NCBI RefSeq assembly: GCF_000011065.1
Contig: NC_004663.1
Location: 682,001 to 746,000, forward strand
Reading direction: 5' to 3'
Origin: Bacteroides thetaiotaomicron VPI-5482
GTDB taxonomy: Bacteria > Bacteroidota > Bacteroidia > Bacteroidales > Bacteroidaceae
Length of the DNA stretch: 64,000 nt
The translations under genes were made by a program, and so were the position numbers. Each line of letters begins with the position of its first letter. The stretch's first letter is position 1. Under the pieces are notes generated by a model that was not told where the DNA came from, made no database searches, and saw only the letters and a program-made list of their open reading frames with translations. Shown here piece after piece: positions 25,810-35,246 of this stretch.

Positions 25810-27108
25810 ATGATTTGGAATGAGACCATTGAGTGTATGGACCGCGAAAGTCTTCGCAAGATTCAAAGCATACGACTCAAGAAAATTGTGGATTACGTTT
25901 ATCACAACACGCCTTTTTACCGGAAGAAAATGCAGGAAATGGGTATCACCCCCGATGATATCAATACGATTGATGATATCGTGAAACTGCCGTTTACCAC
26001 GAAACATGATTTAAGAGATAATTATCCTTTCGGACTTTGTGCCGTGCCGATGAGCCAGATCGTGCGTATTCATGCCTCTTCCGGAACGACCGGAAAGCCG
26101 ACGGTAGTGGGATATACCCGCAAAGACCTTTCTTCGTGGGCAGAATGTATATCGCGTGCTTTTACTGCTTATGGAGCAGGACGCTCAGATATATTTCAGG
26201 TTTCCTATGGTTACGGACTTTTTACGGGTGGCCTGGGAGCACACGCCGGAGCTGAGAATATTGGTGCTTCTGTGATTCCGATGTCCAGTGGTAATACAGA
26301 AAAGCAGATTACATTGATGCATGATTTTGGATCAACGGTTCTTTGCTGTACTCCTTCGTATGCACTTTATCTGGCGGATGCCATTAAAGATTCCGGCTAT
26401 CCGCGGGAGGAATTCCAACTGAAAGTGGGAGCCTTGGGTGCGGAGCCCTGGACGGAGAATATGCGTCATGAAATCGAAGAAAAACTCGGTATTAAAGCAT
26501 ATGATATCTACGGACTGAGTGAAATTGCCGGACCGGGTGTAGGTTACGAATGTGAATGTCAGCATGGTACGCACTTGAATGAGGATCATTATTTCCCGGA
26601 AATTATTGATCCGAATACATTGCAGCCGGTAGAACCCGGACAGACGGGCGAGCTGGTATTTACGCACCTGACGAAGGAAGGAATGCCATTGCTTCGTTAT
26701 CGTACGCGTGACTTGACGGCCTTGCATTATGATAAATGCTCCTGCGGGCGTACATTGGTTCGTATGGACCGTATCCTGGGACGTAGTGACGATATGCTGA
26801 TTATCCGTGGTGTCAATGTATTCCCGACTCAGATCGAGTCCGTCATTCTTGAGATGGAAGAATTCGAACCACATTATTTGTTGATAGTGGGGCGTGAAAA
26901 CAATACCGATACGATGGAACTTCAGGTAGAAGTGCGCCCGGATTTCTATTCGGATGAGATTAACCGTATGCTAGCGTTGAAGAAGAAACTGGCAAGCCGT
27001 CTCCAAAGCGTACTTGGACTGGGAGTCAATGTGAAACTGGTAGAACCGCGTAGCATTGAACGCAGCGTGGGCAAAGCTAAACGAGTGATTGATAACAGAA
27101 AAATTTAA
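25810..27108 (+). CDS. Phenylacetate-CoA ligase family protein (PaaK-like)
   Basis: An adenylate-forming acyl-CoA ligase, 432 residues, the standard PaaK length. The P-loop-like AMP motif ASSGTTGKPTVVGYT is near residues 91-105, DIYGLSEIAGPGVGYEC near 235, YRTRDLT near 299, and the hinge and C-terminal domain (GRSDDMLIIRGVNVFPTQIES) near 329-348. In anaerobes such enzymes pair with indolepyruvate oxidoreductases to handle aryl-acetates from amino acids; here only an ACT-domain gene follows. Phenylacetate or a related arylacetate is the likely substrate, by inference. Confidence 0.9.
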   Translation: MIWNETIECMDRESLRKIQSIRLKKIVDYVYHNTPFYRKKMQEMGITPDDINTIDDIVKLPFTTKHDLRDNYPFGLCAVPMSQIVRIHASSGTTGKPTVVGYTRKDLSSWAECISRAFTAYGAGRSDIFQVSYGYGLFTGGLGAHAGAENIGASVIPMSSGNTEKQITLMHDFGSTVLCCTPSYALYLADAIKDSGYPREEFQLKVGALGAEPWTENMRHEIEEKLGIKAYDIYGLSEIAGPGVGYECECQHGTHLNEDHYFPEIIDPNTLQPVEPGQTGELVFTHLTKEGMPLLRYRTRDLTALHYDKCSCGRTLVRMDRILGRSDDMLIIRGVNVFPTQIESVILEMEEFEPHYLLIVGRENNTDTMELQVEVRPDFYSDEINRMLALKKKLASRLQSVLGLGVNVKLVEPRSIERSVGKAKRVIDNRKI

Positions 27109-27112
27109 AATA

Positions 27113-27225
27113 GGTAATAGGTAATAAGTATTAGGTATTATCGTAGCTGCAACATGGAATCCGTGTGGCTATTACCTATTACCTAATATTTAATACTTAT
27201 TACTTAATACCTAATACTTAAAACT
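27113..27225. repeat. Inverted TA-rich low-complexity repeat
   Basis: Between the ligase and ACT genes, TAATAGGTAATAAGTATTAG and similar units are mirrored by ATTACCTATTACCTAATA and TACTTAATACCTAATACTTA. The two sides can form a long imperfect hairpin around a loop of about 40 bases. It resembles the dispersed Bacteroides hairpin repeats seen elsewhere in this window but has a different unit. The two flanking genes may still be cotranscribed through it. Confidence 0.7.
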
Positions 27226-27233
27226 TTACGATA

Positions 27234-27659
27234 ATGGTAGCAAAACAACTTTCTATCTTTTTGGAAAACAAGTCCGGCCGTTTGACGGAAGTGACTGAAG
27301 TGCTGGCAAAAGAGAACATCAATCTTTCTGCCTTGTGCATCGCTGAAAATGCTGATTTTGGCATTTTGCGTGGAATTGTATCCGATCCGGATAAAGCATA
27401 TAAAGCATTGAAAGATAATCATTTTGCCGTGAATATAACAGATGTGGTCGGCATTAGCTGTCCGAATGTGCCGGGAGCTCTGGCAAAAGTGCTGGGATTC
27501 TTGTCGGCAGAAGGGGTCTTTATTGAGTATATGTATTCGTTTGCCAATAATAACGTGGCAAACGTTGTGATTCGTCCTAGTAATATGGATAAATGTATTG
27601 AAGTACTGAAAGAAAAGAAAGTCGACCTGTTGGCGGCAAGTGATTTGTACAAGCTGTAA
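27234..27659 (+). CDS. Tandem ACT domain protein
   Basis: A 141-residue amino-acid-binding regulatory protein made of two ACT domains (about residues 4-68 and 72-138), with no catalytic or DNA-binding part. Motifs: FLENKSGRLTEVTEVLAKENIN and, in the second half, VPGALAKVLGFLSAEGVFIEYMY. Stand-alone ACT proteins commonly follow PaaK-type ligases in Bacteroidetes, which suggests aromatic amino-acid sensing. Position and orientation support cotranscription with the ligase, although a 125-bp repeat-filled gap separates them. Confidence 0.9.
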   Translation: MVAKQLSIFLENKSGRLTEVTEVLAKENINLSALCIAENADFGILRGIVSDPDKAYKALKDNHFAVNITDVVGISCPNVPGALAKVLGFLSAEGVFIEYMYSFANNNVANVVIRPSNMDKCIEVLKEKKVDLLAASDLYKL

Positions 27660-27680
27660 CCGGACGGCGGACCATAAGCG

Positions 27681-27750
27681 AACGGTGAACGAAGAACGAT
27701 AGCGCTGGTATACCAATGACATATAGCGCGCTTGTTGATCGTTCACCGTT
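27681..27750. repeat. 12-bp perfect inverted repeat after the ACT gene
   Basis: AACGGTGAACGA (27681-27692) and TCGTTCACCGTT (27739-27750) are exact reverse complements around a 46-base loop. No T run follows directly, so it is not a typical intrinsic terminator. Confidence 0.6.
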
Positions 27751-27843
27751 TATTATTGACTGTTTATAGCTTCCTGTTCGACGTCGTTTTTTCTCTTTTC
27801 GTCGATGTTTAACGCCTTTTATGTATTAAAAAACATAGATTAA

Positions 27844-27874
27844 TTGGTTAATTCCCCGCGAATAAGTAACTTTG
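27844..27874 (+). promoter_or_regulatory. Promoter of bamD
   Basis: TTGG (27844-27847, one mismatch to TTTG), 19 bp, then TAACTTTG (27867-27874). It lies 19 bp before the ATG, giving a short leader. Confidence 0.6.
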
Positions 27875-27893
27875 CGCAATATTTTTTAAAAGG

Positions 27894-28697
27894 ATGAAGA
27901 AAAATATCATTATAACTTTGCTCGCAGCAGCCTCTCTGACATCGTGTGGAGAGTACAATAAGTTGCTGAAAAGTACCGATTACGAATACAAGTACGAGGC
28001 CGCCAAAAACTATTTTGCTAAAGGGCAGTATAACCGCTCAGCTACCTTGCTGAACGAATTGATTACAATCCTTAAGGGAACCGATAAAGCGGAGGAGTCT
28101 CTGTATATGTTGGGTATGAGTTACTATAATCAGAAAGATTATCAGACAGCTGCCCAGACGTTTATCACCTATTTCAACACTTATCCCCGTGGTACTTTCA
28201 CTGAACTGGCACGTTTCCATGCAGGTAAATCCCTGTTCCTGGATACTCCGGAACCACGTTTGGATCAATCAAGCACTTATCAGGCTATCCAGCAACTGCA
28301 GATGTTTATGGAATATTTCCCGAACAGTACCAAGAAGCAGGAAGCACAAGATATGATTTTTGCTTTGCAGGATAAACTGGTGTTGAAAGAACTCTATTCT
28401 GCAAAGTTGTATTATAATCTGGGTAACTATCTGGGTAATAACTATGAATCCTGTGTAATTACAGCTCAGAATGCTCTGAAAGATTATCCTTATACAGATT
28501 ATCGCGAAGAACTTTCCATATTGATTCTGCGTGCCAGACATGAAATGGCTATTTATAGTGTAGAAGACAAGAAGATGGATCGTTACCGTGAAACGATAGA
28601 TGAATATTATGCTTTCAAGAACGAGTTTCCGGAAAGTAAATACCTGAAAGAGGCTGAAAAAATATTCAATGAATCACAGAAAGTAATTAAAGACTAA
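27894..28697 (+). CDS. bamD: Outer membrane assembly lipoprotein BamD
   Basis: TPR lipoprotein of the BAM complex that inserts beta-barrel proteins into the outer membrane. It has 267 residues with lipobox LTSC (Cys18) and TPR units through about residues 30-260 (KNYFAKGQYNRSATLLNELI, YYNQKDYQTAAQTFITYF). It fits the BamD/YfiO family in length and pattern. It is followed at 14 bp by rpoZ and then a DUF4293 gene, a linkage of housekeeping genes. Confidence 0.93.
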   Translation: MKKNIIITLLAAASLTSCGEYNKLLKSTDYEYKYEAAKNYFAKGQYNRSATLLNELITILKGTDKAEESLYMLGMSYYNQKDYQTAAQTFITYFNTYPRGTFTELARFHAGKSLFLDTPEPRLDQSSTYQAIQQLQMFMEYFPNSTKKQEAQDMIFALQDKLVLKELYSAKLYYNLGNYLGNNYESCVITAQNALKDYPYTDYREELSILILRARHEMAIYSVEDKKMDRYRETIDEYYAFKNEFPESKYLKEAEKIFNESQKVIKD

Positions 28698-28711
28698 ATT
28701 TAAATAGATTT

Positions 28712-29047
28712 ATGGACTACAAAAAAACGAACGCTCCCGCTACGACGGTAACCCGTGACATGATGGAACTCTGTGCTGACACAGGGAATGTTTATGAAAC
28801 TGTTGCCATTATTGGTAAGCGTGCTAACCAGATTAGTGTGGAAATTAAAAACGATCTTTCTAAGAAATTAGCAGAGTTTGCTTCTTACAACGATAATTTG
28901 GAAGAAGTATTCGAGAATAGAGAGCAGATCGAAATTTCTCGTTATTATGAGAAATTGCCGAAACCTGACTTGATTGCTACACAGGAATACATCGAAGGGA
29001 AAATTTATTATAGAAATCCGGCTAAGGAGAAAGAAAAACTTCAGTAA
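28712..29047 (+). CDS. rpoZ: RNA polymerase omega subunit (Rpb6-like)
   Basis: A small subunit of RNA polymerase that helps assemble beta-prime. It has 111 residues; the core YETVAIIGKRANQI is near residues 29-42, with a longer C-terminal tail than E. coli omega. The identification rests on the Rpb6/omega pattern and the typical Bacteroidetes neighbourhood next to bamD and a DUF4293 gene. It starts 14 bp after bamD and is probably cotranscribed. Confidence 0.87.
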   Translation: MDYKKTNAPATTVTRDMMELCADTGNVYETVAIIGKRANQISVEIKNDLSKKLAEFASYNDNLEEVFENREQIEISRYYEKLPKPDLIATQEYIEGKIYYRNPAKEKEKLQ

Positions 29048-29153
29048 TTTATTTTCTAACGAAAGAATTGATAGTCAAGTAGTAAGCGGGAAGCATTTTC
29101 CTATTCCTTATTGCTTGGCTATTATTGTTTAACTTAACTACTATAGAATACTT

Positions 29154-29597
29154 ATGATTCAACGAATTCAAAGTTTTTACTTATTGATTGTAACAGGGTT
29201 GCTGATTACAGCAATGTGTTTACCGATGGGATATTTTATTGACACTACAGGAGAACATCCTTTTAAAGCACTGGGGATAGACGTGAATGGAATTTTCCAG
29301 TCTACTTGGGGGATATTTGGTATTCTGATGCTGAGCGCTCTGGTAGCTTTTGCGACTATTTTTCTGTATAAGAACCGAATGTTGCAGATTCGTATGTCAA
29401 TCTTCAATAGCTTGTTGCTGGTGGGCTATTATATTGCCTTCATTGCTTTTTATTTTGCATTGAAGAGCGATGCCAATCTGTTCCGTATTGGTTGGGCGCT
29501 TTGCTTACCATTGGTGTCTATCGTTCTGAATGTGCTGGCTATTCGTGCTATCGGACGTGACGAGGTGATGGTAAAGGCTGCAGACAGACTTCGATAA
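29154..29597 (+). CDS. DUF4293 family membrane protein
   Basis: A 147-residue integral membrane protein with four predicted helices (about 7-27, 46-68, 78-98, 108-130). The opening MIQRIQSFYLL is the hallmark of DUF4293. The function is unknown. It follows rpoZ by 106 bp, which contain no clear terminator. It ends before a hairpin-rich convergent region. Confidence 0.88.
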   Translation: MIQRIQSFYLLIVTGLLITAMCLPMGYFIDTTGEHPFKALGIDVNGIFQSTWGIFGILMLSALVAFATIFLYKNRMLQIRMSIFNSLLLVGYYIAFIAFYFALKSDANLFRIGWALCLPLVSIVLNVLAIRAIGRDEVMVKAADRLR

Positions 29598-29641
29598 GAA
29601 TGCGGGAAGCTCTCGCATTGGGAGTTCCTGATAGAATAAAA

Positions 29642-29711
29642 CAGGCGCGAATTTCGCAGACTCACGGAAATATAAACCGTAGGTTCGAGCGAGATTCGCG
29701 CCTGATCTTTT
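29642..29711. terminator. Hairpin between DUF4293 and barrel genes
   Basis: CAGGCGCGAAT (29642-29652) pairs with ATTCGCGCCTG (29694-29704). A short T run follows on the plus strand. The 41-base loop is long for a simple terminator, so a folded repeat that serves both convergent genes is likely. Confidence 0.55.
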
Positions 29712-29724
29712 TGGGTACTGCTTC

Positions 29725-30447
29725 TTATTTCTTTAAATCGAATAGATAAGTAAGCTTCACTGTAATTGTGCCATGAGCCGCACGGGAGAAATAGTCTTTC
29801 TTCGTTGTGCTGTAAAAGTCTGACAGAGCAAAATAATAGCGTCCTTCGAGCAGAAAACTACCGGCTTTCTTTGTTCTGAATTCTATTCCGCCGCCTCCGG
29901 CTATACCATAATCGAATTTGTTTTGGATTTTATCCCCGTAAACAGCTTTTTGAGTGTCTGTCAGGGCATTCATGTCTATATTCTCCATGCTTTCAGATTC
30001 ACCGATCAGAAGGCCGATCTGAGGACCTGCATTGATAAAGAACTGTAGTCCTTTTTCATTGCCGAAAGCCAAGTGGGCGAGGAAGGGAATATCGAGATAG
30101 GTCATCTTTCGGGTGTATTTGCGGGTAGGATCTTCTACGGGTTCTCCATTCTCCCCCGGTACTTCAAATAATTCATCCCAGCCACGTTGGGAGATATTTA
30201 ACTCTACTTGCGCACCACAGATCATGGCAAAATACTTTTCGGAAATGTAGCGTGCCGTCAAACCTCCGGTAATACCCATCAATGAGTTCTGTTTGATTTT
30301 AGGAGTGAATGAAGCGCTGTTTAAGTTGACTCCTCCATTAAATCCGACAGAAAAGTTCTGGCGTGGTTCGCCGATCTGTGCGGTGGCAGGAAGTGCAAGT
30401 CCCATCATCAGGGAAGCGGCAATCAGAAGTGATTTTATCTTTGTCAT
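29725..30447 (-). CDS. PorT-like outer membrane beta-barrel protein
   Basis: About 240 residues from the ATG at 30447, with a signal peptide ending near LPATAQ. The rest alternates in beta-strand fashion (FSVGFNGGVNLNSAS, GITGGLTARYISEKYFA, FDYGIAGGGGIEFR) and ends in an aromatic-rich strand typical of small outer-membrane barrels. An open frame extends to a TTG at 30468 that overlaps the upstream gene; the ATG 7 bp after that stop is preferred. It probably forms an operon with the LysM gene, hinting at a shared cell-wall or outer-membrane role. Confidence 0.87.
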   Translation of the reverse strand: MTKIKSLLIAASLMMGLALPATAQIGEPRQNFSVGFNGGVNLNSASFTPKIKQNSLMGITGGLTARYISEKYFAMICGAQVELNISQRGWDELFEVPGENGEPVEDPTRKYTRKMTYLDIPFLAHLAFGNEKGLQFFINAGPQIGLLIGESESMENIDMNALTDTQKAVYGDKIQNKFDYGIAGGGGIEFRTKKAGSFLLEGRYYFALSDFYSTTKKDYFSRAAHGTITVKLTYLFDLKK

Positions 30448-30454
30448 TTTCGTC

Positions 30455-32221
30455 TTATTCGAAGTCAAGTTTTACTAATTCAAAATTCTTCGTGAAATGG
30501 ATAAAGAATACTTTCTTATTAATGAATCCTCCCCAGTTGTTGACACGTTCGAATTTGAAGCCTGTCTGTATCGGAGTCAGGTTCATTTTCGGTAAATTGT
30601 TTTCCAGTTCCGAGCCATAGCGTGACAAGCCTTTCAGGAAGAAGAAGCCTGTGTCGAAACCAAGCATTCCGTAGCTTGGGAATTTACTCACCAAGTCCTT
30701 GCTATACCATTTGTGATAATTGTTGGTGAACTGTATGGCAGCCGGAAACAATGTATTTGTGTAGAACGATGAATAGAAATAGGTATCCAGTTCAAAGAAA
30801 CTTTCCAGGTGATCCCGGGTATATGTCTGCCATTCGGGATAACCGAACAGATGAATATTCTGCTCCGGAGTATCTCTGACCAGTAGAATCAGTTGAGGAA
30901 GAATCTTGATTAACATGACATTTTTGCCGGAAGTCGGAATGAAAATATTGTCTTTGTCAAAGCGGAGAGCTTCCTTCAGCATATCCTTGGTTGCGTTTTC
31001 ATTGACGGTTTTCATTGACATTCCCTTGCTCTTCAGCTCTTGTTTCATGCCGCTGATAAACTCGGCTTTTTCTTTATCTTCGCTGGTTGGTTCAATAAAG
31101 ATGACATGGGCATTGGGGAATTGACGGGTAAAGTGTTCGTATACTTCCGAATATAAATAGGATTGCGGGGTATTAATCTGGTAGATGGCAGGATTATTAA
31201 ATACTTCTTCCCCTTTCGAAGAGAAAGGAATCACCAGTCGTATATCATTCTTTTCTGCAAAAGTAGATAAAGGTTTGATCTGTTGCTGGTGCATCGGACC
31301 GAAAATGACATTCATGTTCTTCATCTCATTTTTCGCCAGAATAGTATTTAATGTAGAAACATCTTTTCCACAGTCATATACATATAGATCAATAGAAGTA
31401 CCCGTACGTTTCAGGCTGTCTACCGCCATCAGGAAACCTTCGTAGTATTCCACCATACGTTTGTCTTCCTGGAAAGGCAATAGCAGGGCCGCTTTGATAG
31501 TAGAGATTGCTTGAGGGGCTTCTTTACTCTTGCGGAAAAGCTCATTGTTACTGGGTGGGATAGCGTACGGATCCTCTTTGGGAGCCGTCGGTTGCATGGT
31601 GGTTGCACTGGGATAGGGGATACAGAGGTATTGTCCCTTTTTCATTCCCTTTTTCAGTTCGGGATTGGCTGCAATCAATTCCTGTTCGCTGATTCCATAT
31701 TCGCGGCTTACACTGAATACGGTTTCTTTGCGTTTTACCTTATGCATATCTTTGCATCTGGATTGTACAGGCCCCTGTATAGCGGGTTTTTCAGCCGGTG
31801 CTTGTGCAGTTTCCGTTTCCTGCTCTTGTTCCAACGGAATGAGAATAACCTGACCGATACGGAAGTTTTCGGCGCTTAATCCCGGATTGGCTTCACAAAT
31901 GGCTTTTGCAGATATATTATAAATGGTAGTCAGTTTGTATAAAGTTTCTCCGGCTTGAATTGTATGGAATGTTTCCCCTTTTTGGCTTTCTTTTCCTTTA
32001 GGGATTTTTATAGCTTGTCCGGCATAAATTTTTTCATCACATCCGGGATTCAGACGTATGATGTCGTTTGTTGTGACATTATACATCTTGGCAATGGAGT
32101 ATAAACTCTGTCCTTTTTCGATGGTATGCAAGAAATAAGATTGGTTCTCTTGTGCATAACTAATAGCGTATGAGGCGCTTATAAAAAGCAAAAATAAGAA
32201 TATTCGGCTTATCGGTTTCAT
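30455..32221 (-). CDS. LysM-repeat protein with type 1 periplasmic-binding domain
   Basis: Secreted, about 588 residues. After a signal peptide come three LysM peptidoglycan-binding repeats (HTIEKGQSLYSIAKMYNV, HTIQAGETLYKLTTIYNI, HKVKRKETVFSVSREYGI). A spacer follows, then a domain like type 1 solute-binding proteins (AALLLPFQEDKRMVEYYEGFLMAV onward). This domain pair recurs in Bacteroidetes and resembles the LpoA-type link between wall sensing and synthesis, but the role is unproven. The start at ATG 32221 is chosen because the minus-strand -7 element TACCTTTG (32263-32256) leaves no room for translation from the upstream TTG at 32251. Confidence 0.9.
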   Translation of the reverse strand: MKPISRIFLFLLFISASYAISYAQENQSYFLHTIEKGQSLYSIAKMYNVTTNDIIRLNPGCDEKIYAGQAIKIPKGKESQKGETFHTIQAGETLYKLTTIYNISAKAICEANPGLSAENFRIGQVILIPLEQEQETETAQAPAEKPAIQGPVQSRCKDMHKVKRKETVFSVSREYGISEQELIAANPELKKGMKKGQYLCIPYPSATTMQPTAPKEDPYAIPPSNNELFRKSKEAPQAISTIKAALLLPFQEDKRMVEYYEGFLMAVDSLKRTGTSIDLYVYDCGKDVSTLNTILAKNEMKNMNVIFGPMHQQQIKPLSTFAEKNDIRLVIPFSSKGEEVFNNPAIYQINTPQSYLYSEVYEHFTRQFPNAHVIFIEPTSEDKEKAEFISGMKQELKSKGMSMKTVNENATKDMLKEALRFDKDNIFIPTSGKNVMLIKILPQLILLVRDTPEQNIHLFGYPEWQTYTRDHLESFFELDTYFYSSFYTNTLFPAAIQFTNNYHKWYSKDLVSKFPSYGMLGFDTGFFFLKGLSRYGSELENNLPKMNLTPIQTGFKFERVNNWGGFINKKVFFIHFTKNFELVKLDFE

Positions 32222-32347
32222 CAATTTATAACTATTGGTTCTTGAAATCAAGGAACAAAGGTACGAATAATGCCCTATATCTTCATAAGATTTGAGTTAA
32301 GAAAATAATATTGTGCTTTTTTAGGAGCATATTTCAGTCGGAAACAT

Positions 32348-32355
32348 TAATTTTG
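32348..32355 (+). promoter_or_regulatory. -7 element of uvrA
   Basis: TAATTTTG, ending 9 bp before the first ATG (32364). It suggests an extremely short leader or a start at the later in-frame ATGs 32373 or 32379. Confidence 0.5.
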
Positions 32356-32363
32356 TACCGTTT

Positions 32364-35204
32364 ATGAAGGATATGAATATGCAAGAAACAGAATATATTA
32401 ATGTGTATGGTGCCCGTGTGCACAATTTGAAAGATATTGATGCTGAAATTCCCCGTAACAGTTTGACAGTGATTACCGGATTGAGTGGTAGTGGTAAATC
32501 TTCCTTGGCTTTCGATACGATATTTGCCGAGGGACAGCGCCGCTATATCGAGACTTTTTCGGCCTATGCCCGCAACTTTTTGGGGAATCTGGAACGTCCG
32601 GATGTCGATAAAATAACAGGGCTGAGTCCGGTTATCTCTATCGAACAGAAAACTACGAATAAAAATCCCCGTTCTACCGTGGGAACAACAACGGAAATAT
32701 ACGATTATCTTCGTCTGCTCTATGCCCGTGCAGGTATTGCTTATTCGTACCTGTCAGGAGAGGAGATGGTGAAATATACGGAAGAACAGATTCTGGATTT
32801 AATCCTGAAAGATTATAAAGGAAAGAAAATATACTTGCTCGCACCCTTGGTTCGTTCGCGTAAGGGACATTACAAAGAACTCTTCGAACAGGTGCGAAAG
32901 AAAGGATATCTCTATGTACGGATAGACGGCGAACTGCGTGAAGTGACGCACGGCATGAAACTCGACCGTTACAAGAATCATGATATTGAGGTAGTCATTG
33001 ATAAACTGATAGTAGCCGAGAAAGATGATAAACGCCTGAAACAGAGCGTGGCAACTGCTATGCGCCAAGGTGATGGTTTATTGATGATTCTTGATGCGCA
33101 GACAGAAAGTGTCCGTCATTACAGTAAACGCCTGATGTGTCCGGTTACCGGACTGTCTTATCGGGAACCGGCTCCTCATAACTTCTCGTTCAACTCTCCG
33201 CAGGGAGCGTGCCCGAAATGTAAAGGATTAGGCGTGGTCAATCAGATTGATGTCGATAAAGTGATTCCCGACCGTGAACTTTCCATCTATGAAGGAGCGA
33301 TAGCACCTTTGGGAAAATACAAGAATGCCATGATTTTCTGGCAGATCGGTGCTTTGCTGGAGAAGTATGAAGCTACTTTAAAAACTCCGGTGAAGGAATT
33401 GTCGGATGATGCGGTTGAAGAAATATTATATGGTTCGGATGACCGGATCAAGATCAAGAGTTCGCTGATAGGAACTTCTTCTGATTACTTTGTAACCTAT
33501 GAAGGAGTCGTAAAATATATCCAGATGCTTCAGGAAAAGGATGCTTCTGCTACCGCGCAGAAGTGGGCGGAGCAGTTTGCCCGTACCACTGTTTGTCCGG
33601 AATGTAAAGGTGCCCGGTTGAATAAAGAAGCATTGCACTTCCGTATTCATGACAAGAACATCAATGACTTGGCCAATATGGACATCAATGAGCTATATGA
33701 CTGGTTGATGAACGTAGATCAATTTCTGTCCGATAAACAAAAGAAAATCGCAGCCGAGATTCTGAAAGAAATTCGTACGCGTTTGAAATTCTTGTTGGAT
33801 GTAGGATTGGATTATTTGGCATTGAACCGTAGCTCGGTCAGCCTGTCCGGTGGTGAAAGTCAGCGTATTCGTCTGGCTACACAGATCGGCTCGCAATTGG
33901 TGAATGTGCTTTATATTCTGGATGAACCGAGTATCGGGTTGCACCAGCGTGACAATCTGCGTTTGATCCGCTCGTTGAAAGAGCTTCGTGATATGGGAAA
34001 CTCGGTTATCGTTGTTGAACACGATAAAGATATGATGCTGGCTGCCGATTATGTGATTGATATGGGGCCTAAAGCCGGTCGTCTGGGTGGGGAGGTAGTC
34101 TTCTCGGGAACCCCGTCAGAAATGCTTCAAACCGAAACGATGACTTCGCAGTATCTGAACGGAGAGATGAAAATAGAAGTACCCGCCAAGCGAAGAAAAG
34201 GAAATGGAAAATCTATCTGGCTGAAAGGAGCGAAGGGAAATAATCTGAAAAATGTAGATGTTGAATTTCCATTAGGGAAGTTGATTTGTGTGACCGGAGT
34301 ATCCGGAAGTGGTAAATCGACGTTGATTAATGAGACTTTGCAGCCGATTCTTTCACAGAAATTCTATCGTTCTTTGCAAGATCCTCTGGAATACGATTCT
34401 ATTGAAGGACTGGAAAACATAGATAAGGTAGTGGACGTGGATCAATCTCCGATTGGTCGTACCCCCCGTTCCAATCCGGCCACTTATACAGGTGTATTTT
34501 CCGATATCCGTAACTTGTTCGTAAGCCTTCCGGAAGCTAAGATTCGCGGTTACAAGCCCGGACGCTTCTCTTTTAATGTATCGGGCGGTCGTTGTGAAGC
34601 CTGTACCGGAAATGGATACAAGACAATTGAAATGAACTTCTTGCCGGATGTGTATGTGCCTTGTGAGGTTTGCCACGGCAAGCGGTATAATCGCGAAACG
34701 CTTGAAGTACGTTTCAAGGGAAAGTCTATTGCTGATGTGCTTGATATGACTATAAACCGTGCTGTCGAATTCTTTGAGAATGTGCCGCAGATTCTGAATA
34801 AGATAAAAGTCTTGCAGGATGTCGGTTTGGGCTATATTAAATTAGGGCAGTCATCTACTACCCTTTCCGGTGGAGAGAGCCAGCGTGTGAAACTAGCAAC
34901 AGAATTGTCCAAGCGAGATACCGGTAAAACACTTTACATTCTCGATGAACCGACTACCGGACTTCACTTTGAGGATATCCGTGTATTGATGGGGGTACTT
35001 AATAAGCTGGTGGACAAAGGTAATACCGTCATTGTAATCGAACATAACCTGGACGTTATCAAGATGGCGGATTATATCATAGACATGGGACCTGAAGGTG
35101 GTAAGGGCGGGGGAGTACTCCTTAGCTACGGAACACCGGAAGAGGTTGCGAAGAGCCAGAAAGGTTATACTCCTAAGTTTCTTCGCGAGGAATTAGGACT
35201 TTAA
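32364..35204 (+). CDS. uvrA: Excinuclease ABC subunit A
   Basis: Damage-sensing ATPase of nucleotide excision repair, 946 residues, the normal length. Two ABC modules: Walker A GLSGSGKSSLAF near residue 38 and GVSGSGKSTLINE near 646; signatures LSGGESQRIRLATQ and LSGGESQRVKLATE; Walker B LYILDEPSIGLH and LYILDEPTTGLH. Zinc-finger cysteines CPKCKG and CEACTG...CEVCHG are present. Three in-frame ATGs (32364, 32373, 32379) precede the conserved EYINVYGARVHNLK; promoter position favours one of the latter two. Confidence 0.97.
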   Translation: MKDMNMQETEYINVYGARVHNLKDIDAEIPRNSLTVITGLSGSGKSSLAFDTIFAEGQRRYIETFSAYARNFLGNLERPDVDKITGLSPVISIEQKTTNKNPRSTVGTTTEIYDYLRLLYARAGIAYSYLSGEEMVKYTEEQILDLILKDYKGKKIYLLAPLVRSRKGHYKELFEQVRKKGYLYVRIDGELREVTHGMKLDRYKNHDIEVVIDKLIVAEKDDKRLKQSVATAMRQGDGLLMILDAQTESVRHYSKRLMCPVTGLSYREPAPHNFSFNSPQGACPKCKGLGVVNQIDVDKVIPDRELSIYEGAIAPLGKYKNAMIFWQIGALLEKYEATLKTPVKELSDDAVEEILYGSDDRIKIKSSLIGTSSDYFVTYEGVVKYIQMLQEKDASATAQKWAEQFARTTVCPECKGARLNKEALHFRIHDKNINDLANMDINELYDWLMNVDQFLSDKQKKIAAEILKEIRTRLKFLLDVGLDYLALNRSSVSLSGGESQRIRLATQIGSQLVNVLYILDEPSIGLHQRDNLRLIRSLKELRDMGNSVIVVEHDKDMMLAADYVIDMGPKAGRLGGEVVFSGTPSEMLQTETMTSQYLNGEMKIEVPAKRRKGNGKSIWLKGAKGNNLKNVDVEFPLGKLICVTGVSGSGKSTLINETLQPILSQKFYRSLQDPLEYDSIEGLENIDKVVDVDQSPIGRTPRSNPATYTGVFSDIRNLFVSLPEAKIRGYKPGRFSFNVSGGRCEACTGNGYKTIEMNFLPDVYVPCEVCHGKRYNRETLEVRFKGKSIADVLDMTINRAVEFFENVPQILNKIKVLQDVGLGYIKLGQSSTTLSGGESQRVKLATELSKRDTGKTLYILDEPTTGLHFEDIRVLMGVLNKLVDKGNTVIVIEHNLDVIKMADYIIDMGPEGGKGGGVLLSYGTPEEVAKSQKGYTPKFLREELGL

Positions 35205-35246
35205 TATTGAAGTATAAGTGTCGGCTTACTAAAAAGAAACAACAAG

